Positions 31,999 through 40,712 of a stretch of 64,000 bases of DNA are shown one piece after another. Within the stretch, counting starts at the first letter, position 1. Every line of letters begins with the position of its first letter. Source of the stretch: Sporosarcina sp. ACRSM (GTDB lineage: Bacteria; Bacillota; Bacilli; Bacillales_A; Planococcaceae); the NCBI RefSeq assembly GCF_022346545.1, contig NZ_JAKRNU010000009.1:62001-126000 (forward strand). Direction: 5' to 3'. A program made the translations under genes and the position numbers. The notes below the pieces were generated by a model that saw only the letters and a list, made by a program, of their open reading frames with translations, made no database searches and was not told the origin of the DNA.

Positions 31999-33512
31999 GC
32001 ATCACTCCAGTTCGCTTTGAATGTTTCCAACTGGATTTCTGCATCGATAATCGCACGTTCCTTTTCATTCAACCATTGCATCGCCTCTTTTGCGACTTCT
32101 TTTGATCGTTCAATAGAAGCTTTCATCGTTTCAGCAGCGGGACCGCCGTAAATCGTCCGGATCGAAACGAAATGTTGCGGTCGCAATGCAGTTTGAAAAT
32201 CGAGGGCGGAAATCGTAAGATCTCTTTTCAAAATAAGACGCGCCTGGTCGTTTGCCAAACGCCACGTCAGGCTAGACAATGAGTCCTCCCCCGCCGCAGC
32301 CAATGCTTTGACACAATTGCTGACAATCTGATGCGATTGACGGAATGAAATCCCTTCTGAACGGACGAGCGTATCCGCCAATTCCGTCACATTAGCAAAG
32401 CTTCCTTCCGCCCGTTTGAGCAACTGATCCTTGTTGACATCCATCGTCAACACGACACTTCCGAACAATTGGTAAATACCGATGAGGCGATCGATCGCTT
32501 TCCATAAATAGGGCTGCAAATCATCTTCCGTGTCCACAATATCGCCGAACGGTGTATTATGGATCATTGTCAATACCGTATTCGTATCACCGACGACCGA
32601 GGAAAGCAAAGAACGCATATGCTCGATTGACACCGGGTTGCGCTTTTGAGGCATGATGGAGCTGATTTGAACATAGGGATTCGCCAAGGTGAATACATTG
32701 AACTCCTGCGTCGCCCATGTCAGAAAGTCTTGTACCGTGCGTCCCAAGTTCAAAGCGGACAATTGAACAGCACTTGCCGACTCTGTAATATAATCGGCCG
32801 ACGCAACGGCATCCCAAGAATTTTCGATAATATCATCAAACGCCAGTAGATCCCGCATGCGCTCTCGATTGATCGCAAAGCCTGTGGTTGTCAGCGCAGC
32901 GGCACCCATACTACTGCGGTTCACCGTACCATAAGCCGATTGGGCTCTTTTAAAATCCCTGCCAAGTTGATCGATGACCGCCTTCAAATAATGAGCAAGC
33001 GTCGTCGGTTGCGCTTGCTGCGTATGCGTATAGCCAATCATCACCGTATCGAGATGCGCTTCGCAAAAAACGAGCAGTGCATCTTTCAGCGCCAGCATTT
33101 CACTCATCAGCTCAAGCAGTTTCTTCCGCAGCGTCATTCGGTAAATGGCGATTCCCATATCATTCCGGCTCCGGGCGATATGCAAATTTCCTGCCACTTC
33201 ACCCGCGTCTTCAATCAAATCATGTTCAATCCTGAAAAACAGATCCTCGAAGAGTGGATTATAATGATCCGTACTATAATAATCCACATCGAGGGCATGA
33301 ACTGCTTTGCCGATTGTCGCGGCTTCTTCTGGACTGACAATCCCTTGCTCTTCCAACATCTTCAAATGAGCGGCATGGATTTGGATCATGGAATGCAAGA
33401 AATACTTTTTCGCTTCGTCGTAAGCGGGCTGTAAAACCATTCGCCTATACGTTTTTGAGGGGAACTCCTCCCCTTCGACTTCATTGATCCGATCTTTGAA
33501 ATTGCGAATCAT
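31995..33512 (-). CDS. Argininosuccinate-lyase-like enzyme of the fumarase/aspartase superfamily
   Basis: 505 residues from ATG 33512. The superfamily signature SSIMPQKRNP (about 284-293) with the catalytic Ser loop is intact, as are the HIARSRNDM and THTQQAQPTTLAHY blocks of ArgH. It is about 40 residues longer than typical ArgH, and there is no argG or other arginine gene nearby. It sits between a ferric-type ABC permease (33 bp upstream) and a sugar-type kinase (4-nt overlap). By family it should eliminate fumarate or a similar acid from an N-substituted aspartate; related C-N lyases cleave aminopolycarboxylates such as EDDS. A catabolic substrate is therefore more likely than argininosuccinate; this is inference. 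Confidence 0.8.
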   Translation of the reverse strand: MIRNFKDRINEVEGEEFPSKTYRRMVLQPAYDEAKKYFLHSMIQIHAAHLKMLEEQGIVSPEEAATIGKAVHALDVDYYSTDHYNPLFEDLFFRIEHDLIEDAGEVAGNLHIARSRNDMGIAIYRMTLRKKLLELMSEMLALKDALLVFCEAHLDTVMIGYTHTQQAQPTTLAHYLKAVIDQLGRDFKRAQSAYGTVNRSSMGAAALTTTGFAINRERMRDLLAFDDIIENSWDAVASADYITESASAVQLSALNLGRTVQDFLTWATQEFNVFTLANPYVQISSIMPQKRNPVSIEHMRSLLSSVVGDTNTVLTMIHNTPFGDIVDTEDDLQPYLWKAIDRLIGIYQLFGSVVLTMDVNKDQLLKRAEGSFANVTELADTLVRSEGISFRQSHQIVSNCVKALAAAGEDSLSSLTWRLANDQARLILKRDLTISALDFQTALRPQHFVSIRTIYGGPAAETMKASIERSKEVAKEAMQWLNEKERAIIDAEIQLETFKANWSDA

Positions 33513-33545
33513 GATGTTAACCTTCCTTCCAACAAATTTCCTTTC

Positions 33546-35270
33546 TTAGATTGCCGAGCCTGCGCTGCCTTTGGACAGTTTCTCAGAAATCGTCAATACA
33601 ATTAATATTAAAATAATTTGCAAGACGCCATATGCACAAGCCGTACCAAATTTGAATGCGTACATCTTCTGGAAGATCGCCACGGATAACGGCATCGTCG
33701 ATGTACTATAAATGAGAATAGATGCAACAAACTCACCGATGCTTTGAACAAATGCCAACAATGTCCCAGCTAATATACCTGTCATCGTCAATGGTAAGAC
33801 GATACGGCGGAATGTCATCCACCAACTTGCTCCCAAACTGCGCGAAGCCTCTTCAATCGATTGATCCATCTGCATTAATGACGCGGATGTCGACCGAAAG
33901 ACAAGTGGCAAATGGCGGATGAAGTATGCCAGCGGTAAAATCCAGAACGTCCCGATGAGCACTTGATTGAATGCGAAAATATTTTCTTCGCTAAATGCTG
34001 CAATCAAATTCACCGCAACGACCGTTCCAGGAAGCGCCCAAGGAACCATGATCAAAATATCAAGCAACGTCTTCCCTTTAAAGTTCAATCGTACCATCGC
34101 ATAGGCTGCCGCGACACCGAACAGGATATTCCCGACAGTCGCGACAAAGCCCATTTGCAACGAGTTCCAAATCGGTCGCCATGTCCGTTCGTCCGTAAAC
34201 AAGGCAATATAATGATCAAATGTATATTGAGGTGGCAGCACTTGGATCGTCCAAGTACCATCCACCGAAAATGAAATGAGGATGAGCGTCAAAATCGGTA
34301 ACAATAAGATGATGACACCGATCACCGACAGAATGATGGACACCATTCTCATCACTTTCGACTTCACTTCCGAGCGATGGACACCGATCCCTTTACTTAA
34401 GTTCTGGTAGTTCCGCCGATTCTGATACCAACGCATGGTGATCAAAAACGTTATGGAAACGAACGAAAGAATCGTCGATTGTGTCGCAGCCATATCCAGA
34501 TTGCCATTGGTTCGTGACAAATAGATTTGCATGGTCATCGTTCGTTCCACGCCAAAAATGAGTGGTGCTGTATACGACGCCATGGAAATCATGAAGACGA
34601 GGAGCGCCGCCGCTACAATCGAAGGGGTCAGCATCGGCAAGATGATTTTCCGCCAAATGCGGATCCGGCTTGCTCCAAGATTGGTCGCCGCTTCTTCTAG
34701 TGACGGATCCAGCCCCTTGATCGCGGCCGACGCGGTCAAATAAAAGTACGTATACATCGTGAACGTATGGACAACAATGACGCCCCATACCCCTTTCAAC
34801 GAAAATGGCGCCTGTTGCAAATTGAATAAATGCTGGAGTCCACGTGGTATGATGCCGCTTTCTCCATATAGAAAAGTGAACGACAGCACACCGACTAGCG
34901 GCGGCAACGCCATCGGTACAAGGACGAGGACAGATAAAATCCGGCGTCCCGGAAAATCATAACGTTCTAACAGAAAAGCCATCGTCACGCCGACAATCGC
35001 ACAGGTAATAACACTGATAACTGATATATAGACACTCGTCCAGAGCGCTTCTAAGTTCGCAGTACTTTCCAAACTGAAAAAACGTTTGTAATTAGCGAGC
35101 CCTGTCTCGCTGCCGAAACTTTGAAGAAACGTCTGGTAAAACGGATAGATGACATACGCAAACAGAATAAGGAACAAAGGTGAGATAAGTACATATATAA
35201 AGGAAGGGGATCTTGTCAGCCGGGCCCACCTGCTATCCTGTCTCGGTTGGATCGTCCGTTTTTTCATCAC
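33546..35270 (-). CDS. Ferric-type ABC transporter permease, two permease domains fused
   Basis: 574 residues with about 12 membrane segments. Two BPD_transp_1 domains in one chain, each with an EAA loop that docks the ATPase: EEAATNLGASRIRIWRKI (first half) and EEASRSLGASWWMTFRRI (second half). This duplicated layout is that of FbpB/ThiP/PhnV-type importers for ferric ion, thiamine or phosphonates. It is flanked by its ATPase (8 bp) and the lyase gene. Confidence 0.9.
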   Translation of the reverse strand: MMKKRTIQPRQDSRWARLTRSPSFIYVLISPLFLILFAYVIYPFYQTFLQSFGSETGLANYKRFFSLESTANLEALWTSVYISVISVITCAIVGVTMAFLLERYDFPGRRILSVLVLVPMALPPLVGVLSFTFLYGESGIIPRGLQHLFNLQQAPFSLKGVWGVIVVHTFTMYTYFYLTASAAIKGLDPSLEEAATNLGASRIRIWRKIILPMLTPSIVAAALLVFMISMASYTAPLIFGVERTMTMQIYLSRTNGNLDMAATQSTILSFVSITFLITMRWYQNRRNYQNLSKGIGVHRSEVKSKVMRMVSIILSVIGVIILLLPILTLILISFSVDGTWTIQVLPPQYTFDHYIALFTDERTWRPIWNSLQMGFVATVGNILFGVAAAYAMVRLNFKGKTLLDILIMVPWALPGTVVAVNLIAAFSEENIFAFNQVLIGTFWILPLAYFIRHLPLVFRSTSASLMQMDQSIEEASRSLGASWWMTFRRIVLPLTMTGILAGTLLAFVQSIGEFVASILIYSTSTMPLSVAIFQKMYAFKFGTACAYGVLQIILILIVLTISEKLSKGSAGSAI

Positions 35271-35278
35271 ATCGCCCC

Positions 35279-36349
35279 CTATTCCCCTAAAAAGTACAGG
35301 CTTGGCGACGGGATATTCAGCTGAATGGAATCCCCGATTGCCAACAGCTCCCCGCCTGTATTGATGATCATCACTTTCAATGTGATTCCCGGTATGTCAA
35401 CGATATAATTGACACTCAGACCGGTGAATTCCACAAATGTAATGGTCCCGGTCAGCACATTCTCCCCTTCTCCTTGATGGATCACTTCAGGGCGGATCGA
35501 GACGTGAACAGTCTCTCCCACCCGCATCGGTGCAAGTGGAGAACTGTTCGCCAGTTGTCCCTTCAGTGAGATACCATGCCCATTTTCTACAATGACCTGT
35601 TCTCTATCCACTGATTTGATCTTCATTTCTATCATATTCGACTCCCCGATAAACGTTGAGACAAAACGGTTCATCGGCCGGTTGTAAATTTGCTGCGGCG
35701 TGCCGATCTGTTGGATATACCCGTCTTCCATCACCATAATGCGATCTGACATCGCCATCGCTTCCGTCTGATCATGTGTTACATAAACGGTCGTCACTCC
35801 AAGTTCCGCTTGCAACCGTTTGATTTCAATCCGCGTTTCTTCACGCAACTTGGCATCTAGATTCGACAACGGTTCATCCAACAGCAAGATATCCGGTTCG
35901 ATGACAAGCGCACGAGCCAAGGCAACACGCTGTTGCTGGCCGCCGGAAAGTTCATTGATCTTCCGTTCGCCATACTGGCCAAGCCGTACAAGTCCCCGTA
36001 CTTTATCGACTTTTTGCTTAATCTCTGCTTTGGTAAACTTCCGCACTTCCAAGCCGAATGCGATGTTTTCATTGACCGTCATATGCGGGAACAGCGCGTA
36101 GTTTTGGAACACCATACCGATGTCCCTTTTATTAGGCTGCAAAGTCGTCACATCCCGTTCATCGAAAAAAATCTTCCCCTCCGTCGGATAATAGAACCCT
36201 GCAATCATCCGGAGTGTCGTCGTCTTGCCGCAACCGCTCGGTCCGAGAAATGTAAAAAATTCACCGGGTTGAATATCAATATTCAAATCTTTCACACCAT
36301 GCATATTTCCAAACATTTTCGTGATGTCTTTCAAACGAACACCTTTCAT
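35279..36349 (-). CDS. ABC transporter ATP-binding protein (FbpC/PotA type)
   Basis: 356 residues. Walker A GPSGCGKTT (about 37-45), Q-loop VFQNYALFPHM, signature LSGGQQQRVALARAL, Walker B ILLLDEPLSNLD, and the switch His in VTHDQTEAMAMSD. The last ~110 residues form a TOBE domain (RPEVI). Energises the fused permease downstream. Between this gene and the binding-protein gene lies a short gap with a direct repeat CCCGAGGTC (36386 and 36400) that does not form a proper terminator. Confidence 0.93.
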   Translation of the reverse strand: MKGVRLKDITKMFGNMHGVKDLNIDIQPGEFFTFLGPSGCGKTTTLRMIAGFYYPTEGKIFFDERDVTTLQPNKRDIGMVFQNYALFPHMTVNENIAFGLEVRKFTKAEIKQKVDKVRGLVRLGQYGERKINELSGGQQQRVALARALVIEPDILLLDEPLSNLDAKLREETRIEIKRLQAELGVTTVYVTHDQTEAMAMSDRIMVMEDGYIQQIGTPQQIYNRPMNRFVSTFIGESNMIEMKIKSVDREQVIVENGHGISLKGQLANSSPLAPMRVGETVHVSIRPEVIHQGEGENVLTGTITFVEFTGLSVNYIVDIPGITLKVMIINTGGELLAIGDSIQLNIPSPSLYFLGE

Positions 36350-36423
36350 CCCGCTCCTCCTCCTGCCTCTATATAAAGGAAAAACCCCGAGGTCGATGTC
36401 CCGAGGTCACACTTGTTGAATCT

Positions 36424-37536
36424 TCACTTCCCTTTGCCCTTAATGTTCGAATCCCAATGCTCCATCCATTCCGCTTCTTTGTCCGCCATCTTTTCCCAAT
36501 CGATATCGAGCGCCTTCAAATCGAGCTCCTGATACCAATCCGGCATATCTTCTCTCGCAATATCCGAACGTGTCGGAATCTGATACAACTCTTCCGCCAG
36601 CTCCGCACGTACTTCCGGATCGAAAAGGAACTCATAGAATAATTTTGCGTTCTCTTCATTTTTAGCATTGTTGACAATACCAACCGCATCAACCAGAATT
36701 GGTGCACCGCTCTTCGGATAAATATAGTCAAATGGTTGGTTATTCAACTTGCTTTGCAGCAAAATATCTTGCAAGTTCCATAATGAAACGGTCCCTTCCT
36801 GACGAACTAATTTTAAATAAAGGTTCGTCGGGTCTTGCGCATAGTCTTTGGTGTTTTTATCCAAACCTTTCAGCCATTCATATCCTTTTTCAGGCGTATC
36901 CGCACCTTGACGATAAATCATCGAGGAGTAAATGGTGCGCATCGTCCCGGAAGCTAGCACTCCGCGGATGACGATTTTGTCCTCCCATTCCGGCTTCAAA
37001 AGATCATCCCAATCTTGCGGACCTGTTTCCTTGGTCAATACATCACTGTTGATCATAATGACTTCTGGCAACAACATCTCCCCGTACCATCTGCCTTCAG
37101 GATCTTTATATGCGTCAGCAACCGCATTATCAAACGATGGTTTGAACGGCAACAGAAGGTCTTCATCCGCCGCCACCATCATCGCCGATTGTGTACCTCC
37201 CCACCAGAAATCCGCTTGCGGGTTCGCTTTCTCACCACGGACACGTTCAAGGATCTGTTGGGCCCCCATTGTCAAATGCTCGACTTGTACATCCGGGTAT
37301 TTTTCATTGAACATCCCGACAACCTTTTCAACTACGCTTTCATCGCGACCTGTATAAATAACGAGCTTACCGGAAGCTTCATTTTCAATCGTTGCATTGT
37401 CATCCGATGTTGTATTTTCCTCTGGCTTGGTGTTATCGTCCGTTTTCGTTCCACTTTCCCCTTTGTCCGTATTGCATGCTGCCGCAAGCAAAAGCAAGAA
37501 AACGAGCCAGACACTAAAAAACCCTTTCCTCTTCAA
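36424..37536 (-). CDS. Lipoprotein solute-binding protein of a ferric-type ABC importer
   Basis: 370 residues from a TTG at 37536 behind AAAGGGGGG. Lipobox LLAAAC gives a lipidated Cys near residue 21, then an acidic Asn/Thr linker. The mature protein begins LVIYTGRDESVVEKVV, the typical start of FbpA/PotD-like type II binding proteins (SBP_bac_6/8 group). It lacks the paired tyrosines that bind iron in true FbpA as far as I can see, so the ligand is more likely an organic acid or chelate. First gene of the operon 37536-31054; a 13-bp palindrome GACTATTTAAGTC lies at about 37648-37660 upstream. Confidence 0.85.
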   Translation of the reverse strand: MKRKGFFSVWLVFLLLLAAACNTDKGESGTKTDDNTKPEENTTSDDNATIENEASGKLVIYTGRDESVVEKVVGMFNEKYPDVQVEHLTMGAQQILERVRGEKANPQADFWWGGTQSAMMVAADEDLLLPFKPSFDNAVADAYKDPEGRWYGEMLLPEVIMINSDVLTKETGPQDWDDLLKPEWEDKIVIRGVLASGTMRTIYSSMIYRQGADTPEKGYEWLKGLDKNTKDYAQDPTNLYLKLVRQEGTVSLWNLQDILLQSKLNNQPFDYIYPKSGAPILVDAVGIVNNAKNEENAKLFYEFLFDPEVRAELAEELYQIPTRSDIAREDMPDWYQELDLKALDIDWEKMADKEAEWMEHWDSNIKGKGK

Positions 37537-37758
37537 ATCAACGCCCCCCTTTTTCTTTGTATAGATTGTTGCATGATGCCATACCCCAATGACTCTTTTC
37601 GTCTACTCTACCACTTTATGTTTTATGATCTAGAAGATTACTTTAGGGCGACTTAAATAGTCCTAACAGTCAAATAAATACCCCATAGCCAATCAGCCGC
37701 AAACCTCCAAATTCCACTCCCATGAACGAAAGCGCAGGTCGTTTCCTGAAAATTGACA

Positions 37759-37794
37759 AAATCCCCTCAAGTCACCGTGGACTTAAAGGGATTT
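37759..37794 (-). terminator. Terminator overlapping the end of the BASS transporter gene
   Basis: AAATCCCTTTAAGTC and GACTTGAGGGGATTT pair on the minus strand, followed by TGTCAATTTTC. The stem includes the last codons and stop (37767-37769) of the gene. Confidence 0.8.
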
Positions 37795-38744
37795 GCATCT
37801 GGTTGCTTCCATTTTCTTCTTGCAAAAAGATTTGCTACGATTGCGCCTATCGTTAAATTGACGACCATATTCGCAACAGCCGGAACGGCAGCAAGCGAAC
37901 TGACGTGTTCCATCGCCAATGTCGCCGCGAGCGCTGTATTACAAATTCCAGTGTGGAACAAAATTGCCCGTGCATTCTCTTCCGGCACTTTCATTGATTT
38001 GGCTATGATATAGCCTGCAACCATTGGAATGGTCACTTGGAAAAAGACCGCCAAGAAAATCTTCGGCAGAACCGATAAGTTGTCCTGTAAGGATGGCTGC
38101 GCATTGGAAATGACTGATAAGACGACGATAAATAATGCAAGTTGGGAGAGTACAGCCGTGTAAGGTTTCACAACTTCTATACGCTTGGCCCATTTCCATT
38201 GCAACAGTAACCCTGTAAGAAGTGGGATGAAAACAATATAAATGATATTGATAAATAATGGCCAAAAAGCGATAGGGATCAGCTTCCCCGCAAACACTTG
38301 GACAAGCGTCGGTGTCAGCACCGGCGAGATGAACGTATCCATCGTTGCCATCGTAATGCTCAACGCCGCTTCACCACCCGCGATAAATGTATAAATATTG
38401 GCGGATGTCCCGCTCGGAACCGTCCCTGCTAAAATGAGGCCGGTAGCGATTTCCGCATTCTCTTGAAAAAACAAATAAGCAATCGCGATTGTGACAGTCA
38501 CCATAATGCTCCATTTTAAGAACACGCCTAGTAATGCATGCTTAGGATTTCGAATGACTGCAAATAGTTTTTCCGCCGAAAGCGACATCCCCATCAATAA
38601 GAAAATCATCCCTAATCCCGCTCCGGTCCAACTGCGAATCGGAATAAACACATTAGGAAAAAAATACGCGATAAACGATAGTAGGACAATCCAAACGGGT
38701 AAGTATTTCGAAATTAAAGTTGTGATTGCCTGAATCACCTTCAT
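37767..38744 (-). CDS. Bile acid:sodium symporter (BASS) family transporter
   Basis: 325 residues, about ten hydrophobic segments, ATG behind TGGAGGC. Features of the BASS/SBF family: the GMIFLLMGMSLS segment, LILAGTVPSGTSANIYTFIAGGEAALS (crossover helix) and GICNTALAATLA in the second repeat. Close in type to B. subtilis YocS and enterobacterial PanS. Likely a sodium-coupled carrier of an organic acid or pantothenate precursor. It has its own terminator and is not part of the ABC operon, although in the same orientation. Confidence 0.88.
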   Translation of the reverse strand: MKVIQAITTLISKYLPVWIVLLSFIAYFFPNVFIPIRSWTGAGLGMIFLLMGMSLSAEKLFAVIRNPKHALLGVFLKWSIMVTVTIAIAYLFFQENAEIATGLILAGTVPSGTSANIYTFIAGGEAALSITMATMDTFISPVLTPTLVQVFAGKLIPIAFWPLFINIIYIVFIPLLTGLLLQWKWAKRIEVVKPYTAVLSQLALFIVVLSVISNAQPSLQDNLSVLPKIFLAVFFQVTIPMVAGYIIAKSMKVPEENARAILFHTGICNTALAATLAMEHVSSLAAVPAVANMVVNLTIGAIVANLFARRKWKQPDANPFKSTVT

Positions 38745-38806
38745 CTACATGCCTCCAAACAACAAAATTGATAAAACATTTCGACAAAATTCGCATTATT
38801 CGGAAC

Positions 38807-38904
38807 TGTGGATAACTTTACTCACATTATACCGCAGAAATACCACAGTTTGTCCACCTTGCAAACAACTTAACCACAGGATATCCACCAATGGTTGTGG
38901 ATAA
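38807..38904. promoter_or_regulatory. DnaA-box cluster upstream of sda
   Basis: Two perfect boxes TGTGGATAA (38807-38815 and 38896-38904) and three degenerate ones in the opposite orientation: TTGTCCACC (38850-38858), TTAACCACA (38870-38878), ATATCCACC (38881-38889). Five boxes in 98 bp is far above chance. In B. subtilis DnaA activates sda through boxes at the same place. Confidence 0.85.
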
Positions 38905-38912
38905 GAGAACGG

Positions 38913-38941
38913 TTGTTCTTACTTAGGATTTTTGTTAGATT
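38913..38941 (+). promoter_or_regulatory. Candidate sda promoter
   Basis: TTGTTC (38913-38918), 17-nt spacer, TAGATT (38936-38941), starting 8 bp after the last DnaA box. The boxes thus sit where an activator would. Confidence 0.6.
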
Positions 38942-39032
38942 AGAAGTACACCAGTTGTAACCAATTAGTTTATTCATCCATGGGTTCAAATAACACACTT
39001 TTGGCAAATAAATTATGGAGGTGACCCGAGGC

Positions 39033-39173
39033 ATGCGAAAACTACCGGATGATTTGTTAATTGAGTGCTATTTCAAAGCAAAGGCTTTAAAACTGAATCC
39101 TTATTTCATCTACCTTCTAGAACTGGAAATCCGTTCACGCTCTTTACTCACCAAGATCAAACTTCCTGTTTAA
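39033..39173 (+). CDS. sda: Sporulation checkpoint protein Sda
   Basis: 46 residues, ATG at 39033 with GGAGG at about 39018. The sequence starts [16 protein letters not shown] and aligns without gaps to B. subtilis Sda (MRKLSDELLIESYFKA). Leu21 and Phe25, which contact the sporulation kinase, are conserved. Sda is a small helical hairpin that binds the dimerisation domain of KinA/KinB and blocks phosphorelay entry into sporulation when replication is active or damaged. The upstream DnaA-box cluster supports the same regulation here. The C-terminal ~10 residues differ from B. subtilis. Confidence 0.92.
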   Translation: MRKLPDDLLIECYFKAKALKLNPYFIYLLELEIRSRSLLTKIKLPV

Positions 39174-39280
39174 CTACCAATCTATTAAAAGTCTGTTTTC
39201 CTTTTTAAATACATCTTGCTATTTTACCAACTTTGTCTAATGATAGAGAGACAACCGAGAATAAAGGGGTCCATTGACAA

Positions 39281-40429
39281 TTGAAAAAAATGATTTTAGT
39301 TCTTCTTATTTTCACACTAGCTTTTCCAATTTCCACTCACGCTTCCAGTGTGAAATTAGTTAAAATAACAGAAACAACACCCGTCTTTGACGATACGCAA
39401 AAGGTGGCAGTCTTCCAGAAAGGGACTTCTCATACAGTCATTAAAGAATCGGATCGCTTTTACCATACCATTATGGGAAATGATGAAGTGAAGTTTTCAA
39501 AACAGCGGGCAAGAGTGATCCAAAACAATCCCGGCAACTGGAAAGGTGCACATCCCGTCCGCGCGACCACTTCAACGCATGTCAATATTATGGATCGACC
39601 TTCCGTAAAAGCCACTGTGCTCGGTTCGATCCAACCGAAGATGACCATTTATGTCCAACGATTGAAAGGTGTCTACTATCCAATCCTCGTTGGCGGACAA
39701 ACAGGCTATATCCATAAAGATCAATTGAAAATCGAATCAGGAATCCCTGTTTTGATGTATCACGATATTGTGACAAGCAAATCCGATCAAAACACTTCCA
39801 CGCTAGAAATCCAGAAATTTAGGGAACAGATGAATTACTTGAAGAAAAACGGTTGGACAACCATTACGCCGCATCAATTGGAGGCGTGGGTGACTAAACA
39901 GATCGCATTGCCGAAAAAGTCCGTTCTCATCACATTCGATGACGGCTATGCATCGACCATCGATTTAGCTTATCCTATTCTGAAGCAACATGGTTTTCAA
40001 GCGACTTCTTTTTTGATTACAAGCCGTATCAACCGGCCCGGCATGGTTTCTGATCAAGACATCGCCCGAACGCAGGATGTCTATTCTTATCAAAACCATA
40101 CACATGTATTCCATATGTTTAACAACTTAACAAACTTAAGCCTTCTTCAATACGAATCGGAATACGCCATTTTGGAGGACCTCCAACAAGCAAACGGAAT
40201 CATTGAAGATATCCTAGGTCCTGACTATACTGTCACCGCTCATGCCTATCCATATGGGAAGCGAAGCCCACAAGCCATCCGGGCACTGCTGTCCGCAGGT
40301 ATCACTAGTGCCTATACGATCGATGAAGGAAATGTTTTCCAAGGTGATTCTATCTTTGAATTGAAAAGGCAGCGTGTCCATTCCAATATGACGTTGAAAG
40401 ATTTTGCAAATCGGTTGGAAGGAAAATAA
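39281..40429 (+). CDS. Secreted polysaccharide deacetylase (CE4) with N-terminal SH3-like domain
   Basis: 382 residues from a TTG at 39281 (AAAGGGG upstream). Signal peptide 1-21 (ending THA), an SH3b-like module (about 88-155, VRATTSTHVNIMDRPS), then the NodB domain (about 157-375): PVLMYHDI at the start, metal/catalytic motif TFDDGYAS, and PYGKRS. The expected HxxxH metal motif appears as HTHVFH. Such enzymes remove acetyl groups from wall or exopolysaccharide GlcNAc. Single-gene unit with its own terminator. Confidence 0.88.
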   Translation: MKKMILVLLIFTLAFPISTHASSVKLVKITETTPVFDDTQKVAVFQKGTSHTVIKESDRFYHTIMGNDEVKFSKQRARVIQNNPGNWKGAHPVRATTSTHVNIMDRPSVKATVLGSIQPKMTIYVQRLKGVYYPILVGGQTGYIHKDQLKIESGIPVLMYHDIVTSKSDQNTSTLEIQKFREQMNYLKKNGWTTITPHQLEAWVTKQIALPKKSVLITFDDGYASTIDLAYPILKQHGFQATSFLITSRINRPGMVSDQDIARTQDVYSYQNHTHVFHMFNNLTNLSLLQYESEYAILEDLQQANGIIEDILGPDYTVTAHAYPYGKRSPQAIRALLSAGITSAYTIDEGNVFQGDSIFELKRQRVHSNMTLKDFANRLEGK

Positions 40430-40438
40430 CTCGGTCAA

Positions 40439-40470
40439 GTCCTCTCCTTAGCGCGGAGAGGACTTTTTTT
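40439..40470 (+). terminator. Terminator of the polysaccharide deacetylase gene
   Basis: GTCCTCTCC pairs with GGAGAGGAC around TTAGCGC... followed by seven T. Confidence 0.95.
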
Positions 40471-40490
40471 GTGGGACCTTCTGTTATTTC

Positions 40491-40640
40491 AGTGATCAAT
40501 ACCAGCAGTAGAGTGATCATAAACTATTTCTTGCGATCATTCCTCATGGCAAGTGATCATTCTACATTTCTAGCGATCATTACTCGACGACAAGTGATCA
40601 TTCCACATTCCTAGCGATCATTGCACACATACCAGCAATT
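40491..40640 (+). repeat. Array of seven GATCA repeats with a 20-21 bp period
   Basis: Copies of (A/T)G(T/C)GATCA begin at 40491, 40512, 40532, 40552, 40572, 40593 and 40613, spaced 21, 20, 20, 20, 21 and 20 bp, with a decayed eighth at about 40633. The last two pairs form a 41-bp tandem duplication. The third base alternates (T,T,C,T,C,T,C). The array ends about 8 bp before the -35 of the next promoter. No protein-coding content. Confidence 0.85.
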
Positions 40641-40647
40641 CATAACA

Positions 40648-40676
40648 TTGACGGATATCAGAATCTTCCTTATAAT
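40648..40676 (+). promoter_or_regulatory. Strong sigma-A promoter of the PTS IIC gene
   Basis: TTGACG (40648-40653), 17-nt spacer, perfect TATAAT (40671-40676). Confidence 0.88.
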
Positions 40677-40712
40677 AATCCGAATGAACATCGTAGAATG
40701 GAGTTTGGTAGA

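Noticed and set aside
31995-33512. Naming the lyase argH
   Set aside because: Signature motifs fit, but greater length and the ABC-importer/kinase context without argG argue against arginine synthesis.
36386-36408. Possible terminator between the ABC ATPase and binding-protein genes
   Set aside because: The two CCCGAGGTC blocks are direct, not inverted, repeats, so no adequate stem forms.
40491-40640. GATCA array as a CRISPR array
   Set aside because: The repeated core is only 8 bp and the intervening 12-13 bp are too short to be spacers; no cas genes are present.
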